A program made the translations under genes and the position numbers. A stretch of DNA of 64,000 bases from Paulinella micropora (Eukaryota; Cercozoa; Imbricatea; Euglyphida), in contig BJOX01000368.1 of NCBI GenBank assembly GCA_009731375.1, forward strand, positions 332,360-396,359, given 5' to 3'. Below the pieces are notes generated by a model. That model searched no databases, was not told where the DNA came from, and saw nothing but the letters and a program-made list of their open reading frames with translations. Every line of letters starts with the position of its first letter. Position 1 is the stretch's first letter. Of this stretch, positions 9,406 to 18,481 are shown piece after piece.

Positions 9406-9728
9406 GACGAAAAATGAATTTATGTCTGAATTTAAATAATATTAATGAAACTGAAAGTGAAAACGGAGAAGAAGAAAGCAAATATCAACCAGTAGGCAAA
9501 AAGCTAGCAGAGAAGATAAGTATAAATTGCTTGAGCAGATTTACAATGATAATCCAAATATTACAAATACTAAACTATGACAATGAAGCAAGATTGGCGC
9601 CGTTATTGTTAATAAGTTTATTAAAGAGAAGAAAGAATCAAACCAAAATGAACAAAAAGAACAATCAGCAGAAACAAAGCCAGTGCGACGGAGTGCGAGA
9701 TTACTTGAACAAAAAGATTAATATTTAA
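9393..9728 (+). pseudogene. Charged tail, probable continuation of the recombinase gene
   Basis: 111 aa overlapping the recombinase stop by 13 nt in another frame. Composition is Asn/Glu/Lys/Gln-rich, with no domain visible. Its last stretch (9600-9720) reads better as a Lys/Glu-rich coil in a different frame, so further indels are likely. Could also be an independent small gene. Confidence 0.3.
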
Positions 9729-9802
9729 CAACGATTAAAGGTGGTTCGCGATATCTTGCTCTAATATTAGACTCTCGTCTGTAGCAATTAATAGAACAAA
9801 TT

Positions 9803-10006
9803 GTGAAAAACTGGACACCATCTACATTATCAATATCAACTGCTATAATAGGGGGTGTGATTGGAATGTGCGAGACAAACCGCATATATTACAAAATTCG
9901 TTTTTGCAATTATGCTGGGACATTTCTGAATAAACAAATGTTCTTATGTGTCCAATTATATCACTTGGCAATTCTCGTATTATTATCAATGACATATTTT
10001 ATATAA
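9803..10006 (+). CDS. Small membrane protein (hypothetical)
   Basis: 67 aa with two hydrophobic segments: STAIIGGVIGM near the N-terminus and LAILVLLSMTYFI at the C-terminus, separated by an aromatic/basic linker. Small two-helix membrane proteins are common in PLVs and virophages. It lies 13 nt upstream of the fibre-like gene. Start codon uncertain (TTG/GTG-like context); no homologue recognised. Confidence 0.35.
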   Translation: MKNWTPSTLSISTAIIGGVIGMCETNRIYYKIRFCNYAGTFLNKQMFLCVQLYHLAILVLLSMTYFI

Positions 10007-10019
10007 TATAAAATATAAA

Positions 10020-11250
10020 ATGAACCTTTTTGGTCAAAGCACGAATACACCATCGTCATCAACTACATCGTCACCTTCTTCTTTATCAATAGATATCATT
10101 AAAGATGCTTTACCAACAACGGCTTTCGGAGAATTGCGAACGGCCACTTTGTCGCCAGTATTACAAAATGTATTCACATACTGCATATATACTCGTTTCT
10201 TTGACATCGTTCAGACTAATAGCGGGGTGGTGTCATCTGCTAATTCAATGGCGGTTTTGACTACATCGGCCTTAGGTAATTCAACCGCACAGATCACGAC
10301 TATTGAAAGAGCAAAATATAAAAGTGGTATGGGCTTAGTTGCTAGATTTTCCTCATTGTTTCCGTCATCCACTGCAGCAGATAGTTTTAATTGCGATATT
10401 GGCATAGGCACACCAGCAGACAATTTATGTTTTAGACAATCAAACTTAGGAATGTCTGTTGTAAGAACGGCGGGAAGTGTAGAAAATGTGGTTAGTCAAT
10501 ATGCTTGGAATGTTGATAAATGTAATAATACTGGAAACTTCCCAGCGATTGATTTTACTAATTTAAATGTGTTTGAAATAGTTGTTCAATATCTGGGTAG
10601 CGGACAAATTACATTCAAAATTGAAAATCCGCGAACTGGACGAATGGAAGTAATTCATTCAATTAAATACGCAAGCACTGCTACCACTCCATCATTAGAT
10701 CAGGCGGCATTCGCGATTTATGCGAATGCATATTCGTCAAGTCTCGCATCCGTTGTAATGAAAACTGCAAGTATGTTTTTGGCGGTTGAAGGGACTATTG
10801 ATCGGACTATTGCTATAACTAATTCGTATGATTCAGTCAAGAATATAGGAGCAACGGAAAATGCTATATTTACCATTAGAAGCCGCACTACATTTAACAG
10901 CAAAACAAACTATAACATAATCTACTTTGAGAATTTATGTATTAGCAATTCAGACACTAAACATGTATCGCGAGAATTATTCTTAATGCCACATTGGGAG
11001 GATCGCCTTCTTATTCAAATTACGATACCGCCACATCATTGGCCGAAGTAGATACGGCAGGAACTACGAGAACGGGCGGAAGTGTGATATTTACATATGT
11101 GTTGTCTGGTGGTTCATCAATATACATTGATTTGTCTCATTATAACATCAAGATAGGACCAAGTAAACATTTACTATATCCGCACAAAATACAAGCGGTG
11201 GAACTGCTAATATTTACGCTTCTGTTAATTTTATTGAAGACATCATTTAA
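10020..11250 (+). pseudogene. Fibre/minor structural protein, two frameshifts
   Basis: The first frame (10,020-11,051) starts MNLFGQS, then a Ser/Thr/Pro linker and a beta-rich domain whose entry (FGELRTATLSPVLQNVFTY) and later KYKSGMGLVARFSSLF and NFPAIDFTNLNVFEI segments resemble a family of phage and protist-virus structural proteins. The frame shifts near 10,985 into the one read at 10,994-11,180 (LGGSPSYSNYDTATSL...), and again near 11,175 into a frame giving NTSGGTAN and ending at TAA 11,248-11,250. Expected whole length is ~410 aa. The homopolymer AAAAAAAAAA directly downstream fits an indel-prone read. Probably a virion surface protein. Confidence 0.55.
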
Positions 11251-11565
11251 AGCAAAAAAAAAAAAAAAAGAATACTTTATCTTATCTTATTTATCAACTT
11301 TATTTTCTATCTCTATGGACATTTTTTAAATATATTCAAAGTCCTTGTTCTCGATTAATTTTTCAGTTATGGGTGCATGATTTTTCTTCAAATATTTGTA
11401 AAACTAGTCCATATTGACACCGCAGGGGATTTGTTGTTTATGTTGTTGTTGCCGTCGTAAGTTGATGTTTTTTTATCAAAATGAATAGTATATCTGAATT
11501 TTGTATGAATGACATTATATCTATATTTTCATATTCCAAATGTGGCTAAACCAATTGGATTTCTT

Positions 11566-12204
11566 TTATTCTAATTTACTTTTTTTTTGCTGACATAATC
11601 TCTCCCTATTTGCTTCGCGATATTCTTTCATTTTTTGCGATACATATTCTTTATTGTTCTCACGATATTCTTTCCCTTTTTGCGATATGTAATCCTTGTT
11701 CACTTCTCTCCATTTTTTGTATCTTTGTGATATATGTTCTTTATTGTCTTGATGATATTCTTTCGTTTGTTGTGCTACACGATCTTTATTGTCTTAATAC
11801 TATTTTTTGTTTCTTTGTGCTATTATATCTTTATTTTCTTCACGATATTTTCTCTCATATTCAATCATTTTGGAGTATTCTTCTACTCTGCGTTCCCTTT
11901 TAGTCCTACCTGCTACTCGTTTATTTATATACTTTTCTGTAACTCTAATTATTTCGCCTTCTCGTTTAAGCAATTGCATTTTGTTTTCGCACTGATATTC
12001 TTCAACCAATTCACCATACGCATCACCATATTTAATTATTTCATAAGAAGATACGTAACTATAAGTACCATTCATCCATTTTTTATAATTTAGTTTATGT
12101 GCAAATAATCGCTTATACAAAGGTTGAATAGTTGAACCAATATAGACTTGATCAGTTTGATGTGATCTAAGACTATATATTTTTCCTGGTTTATAGCCGG
12201 GCAT
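11566..12204 (-). pseudogene. GIY-YIG endonuclease with KEYR-repeat tail
   Basis: The N-terminal domain (residues 1-95) has KIYSLRSHQTDQVYIGST, i.e. the GIY...YIG strand pair, a following basic helix (LYKRLFAHK) and a conserved Glu (LLKREGE). The intact frame stops at ~11,800. In a neighbouring frame the protein continues to TAA at 11,566-11,568 as a run of ~13-residue units of the type NKE-x-[VI]-[AS]-Q-x-x-KEYR. GIY-YIG enzymes act as homing-type or repair nucleases; stand-alone copies are frequent in PLVs and giant viruses. One frameshift needed near 11,800. Confidence 0.65.
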
Positions 12205-12281
12205 TATCGTTTTTTATCTTTACATATATTTTATCATACCTTTAAAAAATAATTAAAAAATAAATGTTTGTTCTTCCGTTT

Positions 12282-13079
12282 TTAAGCATGATACGCCTTG
12301 AGAAGAATTGAAACCTCAAAATTGACAGGCAGTTCGAGCATGAATCCTTGCGCATTTCTAATGACGATATCAATAGACCTTAAGCTTTTCATCGTATTAA
12401 ATGGCACATAATCAGCAACATCGTTTGACGATTCAAAATAACATTGTACCCCAAACGGTTTATCTAGATTCACTTTACCAACGACAGAGAAATTACCATT
12501 TGCTTCAACTAAACCAGACTGGTTTAAAGCACGGCTATGAATATAAACGGCCGTTTCACCGATTAAATTTACGATAGATTGCATCGTGGCACTCGCCGCG
12601 GCCGAAATATCGGCAGTTAGTCCGATTTTATCTCTAATCGTGCTATTATCGTAATCAAAAGCATACGTATCACCAGTGAATGCGAAATTCAATTTATTAA
12701 TGGAGTTCAAAGTTATAACTACAGAGTTAGGGGTAATTGCTGAATTAATTGCAGATTGAAGGGCGGTAATAAATGTATCAATGGTGTATTGATTTTCTGT
12801 TACGATTGCCGTTTTTGTAGCAGATTCCGTTGTTTTAATTAATTTAAGAGTGTTGGCATAACTCGGTATGTTTGGGAAAACATTTGGGATAGAGATACTC
12901 TTTACGACATAAGCACTGATTATATCAATATTCCGACCAGTTGCCGGTAAATCAACAACGAAACGGCCATTGTGAGTAGAAGCGGATTTTGATTCTGTTT
13001 TATCACTTGAGGAGACACGAAGGAGGAAATTTTTTTTCGTGCGTTTTTCGTCTTCAAGATTGCTTATCGTAAATGACAT
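12282..13079 (-). CDS. Minor capsid protein (penton-like jelly roll)
   Basis: 265 aa, apparently intact, with Met start preceded by an AT-rich leader. The layout matches PLV/virophage penton proteins: an N-terminal strand region with SSSDKTES and VKSISIPNVFPNI, then QYTIDTFITALQSAIN, a central IGLTADISAAASATMQSIVNLIG segment, a VYIHSRALN strand, and the C-terminal IDIVIRNAQGFMLELPVNFE strand pair. It would occupy the fivefold vertices of the capsid, with the MCP encoded nearby on the same strand at 13,907-15,316. This is one of the few long ORFs in the arm without a frameshift. Assignment rests on overall pattern rather than a catalytic motif. Confidence 0.7.
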   Translation of the reverse strand: MSFTISNLEDEKRTKKNFLLRVSSSDKTESKSASTHNGRFVVDLPATGRNIDIISAYVVKSISIPNVFPNIPSYANTLKLIKTTESATKTAIVTENQYTIDTFITALQSAINSAITPNSVVITLNSINKLNFAFTGDTYAFDYDNSTIRDKIGLTADISAAASATMQSIVNLIGETAVYIHSRALNQSGLVEANGNFSVVGKVNLDKPFGVQCYFESSNDVADYVPFNTMKSLRSIDIVIRNAQGFMLELPVNFEVSILLKAYHA

Positions 13080-13116
13080 GGCTATATATATTGTAAAATA
13101 TTATATTTTAATTTAA

Positions 13117-13799
13117 TTAAAATCCCATCAAACATAAACCGATCGGAAGTGCCTCCATGTTTCTTTTGTGAATTTTGGTTCTTCTATGTTTAATAATACT
13201 ATCTTTTCTTGAAAAATCACCACATTCATTGTATTCTAACGGCACCTCGTACTCGTGCTAATTGGTTTAGATGTTCTTTGTTTTTTTCACGATATAATCT
13301 ATCAGTTTCTGCTTTTTTTTTGCTTTATTATTGGTTCTATATTCTTTAGCGATTTGTTGAAAGTAATCAATGCGCTTCTCACGATATTATTTTTTCTTTT
13401 TGGCCAGATGTTCTTTGTTTCGTTCGTTATATTTTTGTTTGTGTTGTTTTACATATTCAGCATTGTCTTTGTGCCATCATTCACACTCCGACCTGCGACA
13501 TATTTATTTACACACTTGTTTTCCCTTATACATTCGCCTTCTCTTTTATTAAGTTGGGCGAGTGTTTCGCACGGGTAGTATTCCAAAAGTTCAATATAGG
13601 CATCGCCATGTTTGATTATTTCAAAACTGGAGTAATATTTATGTTTCTTTTCGTCTTTTTTCCAGAGTTCATAAGTGTAGCGATGGTTTGACATACGAGC
13701 GGACAATTCTCTCGTGGTACTGACTATATAAATTTCTTCAGTTTGATGAGACCTAATCGCATAGGTTTTACCATTATTACAATCTCCAACCCGTGGCAT
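13117..13799 (-). pseudogene. Second GIY-YIG protein with repeat tail and zinc-finger end
   Basis: The N-terminal domain (13,449-13,799) has KTYAIRSHQTEEIYIVST, where the usual YIG glycine is Val, followed by MSNHRYTYELW, a DAYIELLE strand and NKREGE. Beyond ~13,449 the frame shifts at least twice through a Lys/Glu/Tyr-rich tail (NERNKEHLAKKKK, YREKRIDYFQQIAKEYR) and then a NECGDFSRKDSIIKH...H segment that looks like a C2H2-type finger, ending at TAA 13,117-13,119. The loss of the YIG glycine suggests an inactive nuclease. It lies between the penton and MCP genes, as expected for an inserted homing-type gene. Confidence 0.5.
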
Positions 13800-13906
13800 A
13801 TTGTATTATGTTTTATTATATTATATATTGCGATGTGTTTATATGGTTATTTTTATCTTTTTTGTTTAAACTACACATAATAAGAGAGATTTTAAATAAA
13901 TAAGGC

Positions 13907-15316
13907 TTACTCTCGCTCATTGCTTAACAACGCACGCGATGGATAGATAGACGCGACTTTGACATATTTCAACCAAGCAGTGATTGCACGATCTGCATTA
14001 TAATCAGAAGCATACCGAATAGTGACTTCGGCACTTCGTGAGTTATTAACCGCAAGACCAGATGCTCCAATGTGTGGTGATTAATTGAGTGTCTGAATAA
14101 TGGCAGCAAAACCACCATGTGTAGCAGTAGTGAAAACTCCCGTAGCAGAATAATACTTACGAAAGTTTTCAAGAGAAATAGATGAAGACATGTAAGCATC
14201 ACGAATGCCCATAGTTGCTTGGAGATTGTTAGCATACAACTCTGCACATCCTCGCTGAACTGATGCAAGTGTATCAGTAGTGCCACCGATTTCCATCTTC
14301 TGCTGTGGAGCATACCAATCACCAATACGGCATTGATTTTGTCTGTAAGGCATTTGAGCCGTTCCCAAGTTATCAATACTAGCATTATCTGCAATTACAT
14401 TTTGAGTGACGGTATACAAGCACTGAGCACGAGCAACGGCCTTATTCACTTGAAGATTAAAATCATCGGAAGTGCCCGGATTTGCCTTTTGGTTGTAATA
14501 TGTTTCATAAGTGTATGGAAGCCCATCCTTGCTTCCCATCTGTTCAAGAATATTTCTCTGGACGGCGAGAGCAAGAGAAAATGTTTCCAACATAATAACA
14601 GGATTTGATATGGTATAAGTGAGAGCCGATCCAGAGAATCCAGCGGGAACCTTGGCATCAGTGGTTCCAATAATAGTCCATGCTTCCTGTGGCGGGGCAA
14701 ATGTCAAACGAAGCCTCATACCACTAATCAAAGAGGGAGGAATGAGAGTTTCCTCATTAAATACTCCCGAAAAGTAATGAAGAGGAATACAAACTCTCAA
14801 ATAATTACCAGTCGCAACACTACCAGCAGTGGGAACATTGATCGCAAAGTAAGTAACTGCATCGTCTGTAACACTAGCCATAACATCAACACTTTCTCTC
14901 TGTCCCGCCGTCTGTGCTTGCCTGCGATAATCAAATGGATAATGCCACGGGAGAATATTTCGCACCATTTTATTCAAATCTTCAATTCGTTCAAGTTCGC
15001 TACCATCCTTACTTTCCAACAAAAATCTTTCAAAAATTGCAGTTGTTGGTGTGTTCTGGAAACCAATAGCACAAGCAACATTATCTTTTCCATCAGTGGC
15101 TACCAACCCATCTGCTTTAATGTCAAACGGCAAATAACAATTTTTTCCATAAACAAAATCAGTACTTGCTTGCAATGTAAAAATCATTTCAGTTCCCGAT
15201 GCACTGGTGTAAGTCTGCTGATTGGCAAAGTGAGTGCTAGATTTGCTGGCAACTCATATCGGAGATTGTTAAGAGTCATCAACTCCTCAGTATTTTTAGA
15301 ATCCTTTCCTTCCATC
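13907..15316 (-). pseudogene. Major capsid protein (double jelly roll, PLV type)
   Basis: The long frame 14,081-15,187 (368 aa) covers most of the protein: FDIKADGLVATD, NILPWHYPFDYRRQ, YLRVCIPLHYFSGVFNEETLIPP, LRLTFAPPQEAW and AYMSSSISLENFRKYYSATG are typical PLV MCP landmarks. Upstream, a start at 15,316 lies in another frame that shifts in near 15,195. Downstream, an in-frame TAA at 14,081-14,083 interrupts an otherwise open frame continuing as SPHIGASGLAVNNSRSAEV to a normal stop at 13,907-13,909. Total ~470 aa if uninterrupted, usual for this family. The protein forms the hexameric capsomers. Confidence 0.82.
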
Positions 15317-15396
15317 TTGTGTGTGTGTTTGTAGAATTGTAAAATTCGCAATGTTCCTATAATAAAAAAATAATAATAGAAATTAAAAATAATTAA

Positions 15397-15795
15397 TTAT
15401 TCACTTGAAACTGATTGTTTAATCATATCAACTGATTTCTGTATATTGTCAAGTCTTGTATCTTGTGGTGAAGTCAATTGAAACTCTCTTGCATCAGCAT
15501 TTTGAACCGCTTTCTTTAAATAAGCCAAACTCCTAACAGCAGTGTCCAAATCAACAACATCCGCATTTTCTTTGTTTTCAGAAATGTCTGTTAATGTGTT
15601 TTGAATAGTGATCCTCTCATGTGAGACAAGATCACCAAATTCGGTTAATGGTTGATTAACTAATGGGGCACCATGACTACTCCACAATTCAAATTGATTC
15701 AATTGAAACCCATCACTCGCAGGTCTATTTGCTTCGTTGAGTTTGTTAATAAACTCATTAGACAATCTATTGGCGGCATACGTGTTTTTAATCAT
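15397..15795 (-). CDS. Hypothetical PLV protein, 132 aa
   Basis: Acidic/polar, helical-looking protein with no catalytic motif (NRLSNEFINKLNEANRP, DLDTAVRSLAYLKKAVQNADA). It is intact and lies upstream of the MCP gene in the same orientation, with an AT-rich gap of ~80 nt. The position and composition suit a small virion or scaffold component, but this is inference. Not recognised. Confidence 0.55.
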   Translation of the reverse strand: MIKNTYAANRLSNEFINKLNEANRPASDGFQLNQFELWSSHGAPLVNQPLTEFGDLVSHERITIQNTLTDISENKENADVVDLDTAVRSLAYLKKAVQNADAREFQLTSPQDTRLDNIQKSVDMIKQSVSSE

Positions 15796-15818
15796 TGTAT
15801 AAAATAATAATTATTTTA

Positions 15819-16413
15819 TCAATTAGCATTAATTATTTTTTTCATAATTTGTAAATTCTTGTGCGTAAATCTTTCCTCTTTCATTTTCATTAAATCAGCT
15901 ATGGCTTGATTTACATCAATGTCATTAGTTTCAGTAATTTTTTTAGTTGGTGGCGGAGTTTCCTTAGAAGCATCTTCTATTGCTTCTATTTTACTTGCTG
16001 GTGTTGTGGTAGTTTGTTTCGGCACGGCAACAGGAGTGGGATTAACAGATTTTGGTAAAGATTGTTCAACCTTAGGTGCTGGAGACATTTTAACAGGTTT
16101 CGCATTTGGTTCGGGAGTTGAATTATTTGCTGATGCTATGTCTGGTGCCTTCTTTTCAATGCTTCGTCTGGCACTTGATCCGGCTGTCCGCTGGGAATAG
16201 GTTGTTCATTTTTCTTACTACCTGATTTGCTTACTTTTGGTTTTAGTTGACTTTTAATCTTGCCACTCTTAATATCCTCTTCTATCTTCTTCACTGCTAA
16301 GCCTTCGGGCGATCCTTTACGAATTGTCATACATTTCCTTGTGCATTTTGTTTATGCCAAAGTGCAACTGCTTGATTGTATGTGGTCTTGTATAATTTAG
16401 TTGATTCCGCCAT
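15819..16413 (-). pseudogene. Hypothetical PLV protein with Pro/Lys-rich linker, frameshifted
   Basis: Three consecutive frames fit together: a start at 16,413 (MAESTKLYKTTYNQAVALWHKQN), then 16,136-16,330 (KGSPEGLAVKKIEEDIKSG and a basic KSQLKPKVSKSGSKKN stretch), then 15,819-16,088 ending in a helix (NQAIADLMKMKEERFTHK). Breaks lie near 16,325 and 16,130. The AVALWH...KGSPE pattern recurs in PLV proteins of unknown function. Middle part is Pro/Thr/Lys-rich and probably disordered. About 195 aa if continuous. Confidence 0.5.
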
Positions 16414-16450
16414 GTCATATATTATCGCAGAAAAAAATTTTAATTTAATT

Positions 16451-17351
16451 TTACAGGTTTGTCATATCTCTATCCTTATTTAATCGTAATATAGTAGAGA
16501 AATTCTTTCTAAACTGGGTTGTTCTATCACTAGCAGTATTATTAATTGCTAGGAATGAATAAGGTTCTGCCGTAGCATATTTAACAATATTGTAAAATTC
16601 TTTTTTAGTGAGAAAAGGACTTTCATATTCATCTGCTAGTCTGTCAAGTTCGCTTCTCCTTACTCCATTAAAAATAATCATCCAATGGCAATTAATTCTT
16701 ACTCTTCGTGGAAGTTGTGTATAACTCTGAGTTGCTACCCAGACTGACACCTTAGCATGTGTTAAAGCGAAAAACAACTCAGTAAGCACTTCTGATTTGA
16801 GAAAAGTTTTACTCTGTGCGATATCATCTAATAACAATAATATTTTTGTTGCTTTCTTAAACCCTTTAGTTTTAATCAGTTCCTTTTGTTTAGTTAATAT
16901 TTCTCTCATTAACTCAGGTTTATCCTCTTTGATTATGTCTTCTTTTTTTAACTTGAGAGTGTCTTCTAAAATAGGGCACGGACTTAAGCAAAAGACAACT
17001 ATTCTATCATAAAACCCTTTCAACATGTTCTTTTTGGCGAGAAGATTACAAATCATAACTGATTTTCCTCCGCCAGTGCTTGCACATATAACCATAGTCC
17101 CCATTGCTGGCAATATTCCTTCTTTTGAATAGGAAGCAATTCAACACCATCTCTTTGTGTTTTAATTGGTTGTATTTCCAAGTCATTCTTAAATTTGGCG
17201 GTGTTTTGCTATCTAACTCTGTTATTACTGGCCTGTCAATAGTAAATTCCTCGTGTGCTTTTTCTATGTTAGTTTTTTCCAGATTCTGCTTCAAAAGTAT
17301 TTTTCGTGGCAACTTGTTTGCTATTAATCCTTTATGTATAGATCTAGGCAT
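16451..17351 (-). pseudogene. A32/FtsK-HerA-type genome packaging ATPase, one frameshift
   Basis: N-terminal part is in frame 17,046-17,351 (start MPRSIHKGL); near 17,115 the reading passes to the frame 16,451-17,113. Walker A is CASTGGGKSVM and Walker B ILLLLDDIAQ, followed by a sensor-like ATQSYTQLPRRVR segment, as in PLV, virophage and NCLDV packaging ATPases. The enzyme would pump viral DNA into the procapsid. Total ~300 aa, the normal size. The break is just ahead of the P-loop, so it would remove activity if real. Neighbouring virion genes lie on the same strand. Confidence 0.8.
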
Positions 17352-17362
17352 GTCTTACTATA

Positions 17363-17572
17363 TTATGGGTTTTGAAAATAGTTTGGATTATATCTATAAT
17401 TATCATATTCAGCACCAAAAGGTTGAGGTGGTGAAGCATAATTATAGAAATAGGAAGAGTAAGGACTACCAAAAGCATAATTACTTGGAGGATTGACAAG
17501 TGGTTTAAAATCCTTTCTTTCAGGACGAGTTTGAACTTGTCGCGGGATTTCAGCAGGAAATTTTCTCGTCAA
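17363..17572 (-). CDS. Small Tyr/Pro/Asn-rich protein
   Basis: 69 aa. Basic N-terminus (MTRKFPAEIPRQVQTRPERK) and a C-terminus rich in Tyr, Asn, Pro and Phe (SSYFYNYASPP, DNYRYNPNYFQNP). It overlaps the end of the next upstream gene by 4 nt (ATGA-type overlap at 17,569-17,572), suggesting co-expression. No family recognised; possibly a disordered virion component. Confidence 0.45.
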   Translation of the reverse strand: MTRKFPAEIPRQVQTRPERKDFKPLVNPPSNYAFGSPYSSYFYNYASPPQPFGAEYDNYRYNPNYFQNP

Positions 17573-18453
17573 TTTCGTTTCATTTTTGGAAACTCTCTTT
17601 TTTCCTTTATTCTGGTCTGAATGACTGCTCTATTGTATTTATTCACCATAAAGTGATTATTTGTGTTGCCGTAAAGTGTGTTGTCTAGTAATTCAAAATC
17701 ATTCTTGGTTTCTAGCACACGATCTCGTCTTTGTTCATTGCCTTTAATAAGTGGGTTTGTTCGCGAAGTACCAATTCCACCATTTTGGTCGCTTGGCATT
17801 AGAAAACGAACAAGTGCTAATAAGTCTTCTCTTTCATCGGCGGGAGGTTTTCCCATAATCTTATCAACCAATTGGTCAATACTTCTCATACTATCAACCA
17901 TGACTTGATTTGGTGATGTTGCTGGATCTGGATCTTCTTTTAAATTATTCTGTGGTGGTTGAACAGGTTCCTCTACGAATGCTGGTGTTAGTTGAGGTTG
18001 AGGTTGTGGTGCTGGTGTTAATTGGGGTTGTGGTGCTGGTGTTAGTTGAGGTTGTGGTGCTGGCGTTGGTTCGGGCATTGGTTTTGGTTCAGGTGTAGGT
18101 GTTAGACCTTTAGGCGTCGCCTTTTCAAATTCCTGATCCTTTAATTCTAAATCTTCTAATTGCTTAATTTGTTCCTGTGTCAATTTACCCCTCACTTCTT
18201 CATAAATTCTATCATCCAACATAGCATCTACCTCTGCTATATCTGACTTACTAGCCCCTTTGTTTACTGCTTGCCTTATGGCTTCTTCCCATCCACTTAT
18301 TGGATCATCATAACTTGATAGTTTTATTTTCTTTCCAGTTTTATTTTTTAGCATATTAACAAATCCTTTCAAATGCTTCACTTGGGATGCCTTATCTTGA
18401 AGTATATCCAAGTTATTACCAAGTCCGATTGAATCTATATGTGCTACTACCAT
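17569..18453 (-). CDS. Hypothetical virion-associated protein with Pro-Gln linker
   Basis: 294 aa, intact. N-terminal ~120 residues are helical (LKGFVNMLKNKTGKK, GWEEAIRQAVNKGASKSDIAEVDAML), followed by a Thr-Pro-Ala-Pro-Gln repeat linker (~residues 115-160) and a C-terminal segment (MVDSMRSIDQLVDKIMGKPPADERE; LVRFLMPSDQNGG). The linker is encoded by imperfect 24-27 bp tandem repeats at ~17,985-18,075. It stands between the ATPase and the PLA2-like gene. Function unknown. Confidence 0.55.
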   Translation of the reverse strand: MVVAHIDSIGLGNNLDILQDKASQVKHLKGFVNMLKNKTGKKIKLSSYDDPISGWEEAIRQAVNKGASKSDIAEVDAMLDDRIYEEVRGKLTQEQIKQLEDLELKDQEFEKATPKGLTPTPEPKPMPEPTPAPQPQLTPAPQPQLTPAPQPQPQLTPAFVEEPVQPPQNNLKEDPDPATSPNQVMVDSMRSIDQLVDKIMGKPPADEREDLLALVRFLMPSDQNGGIGTSRTNPLIKGNEQRRDRVLETKNDFELLDNTLYGNTNNHFMVNKYNRAVIQTRIKEKREFPKMKRN

Positions 18454-18481
18454 TTCTGTTTGATTTGATGTGGACTGAACC

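Noticed and set aside
14081-14083. In-frame TAA codons in the MCP (14,081), the 30.2-30.5 kb gene (30,498) and the KDZ gene (33,681) suggesting TAA = Gln
   Set aside because: TAA also ends several genes normally (penton 12,282, MCP 13,907, the 44.4-kb membrane protein), and single-base errors are common throughout; three cases do not support a code change.
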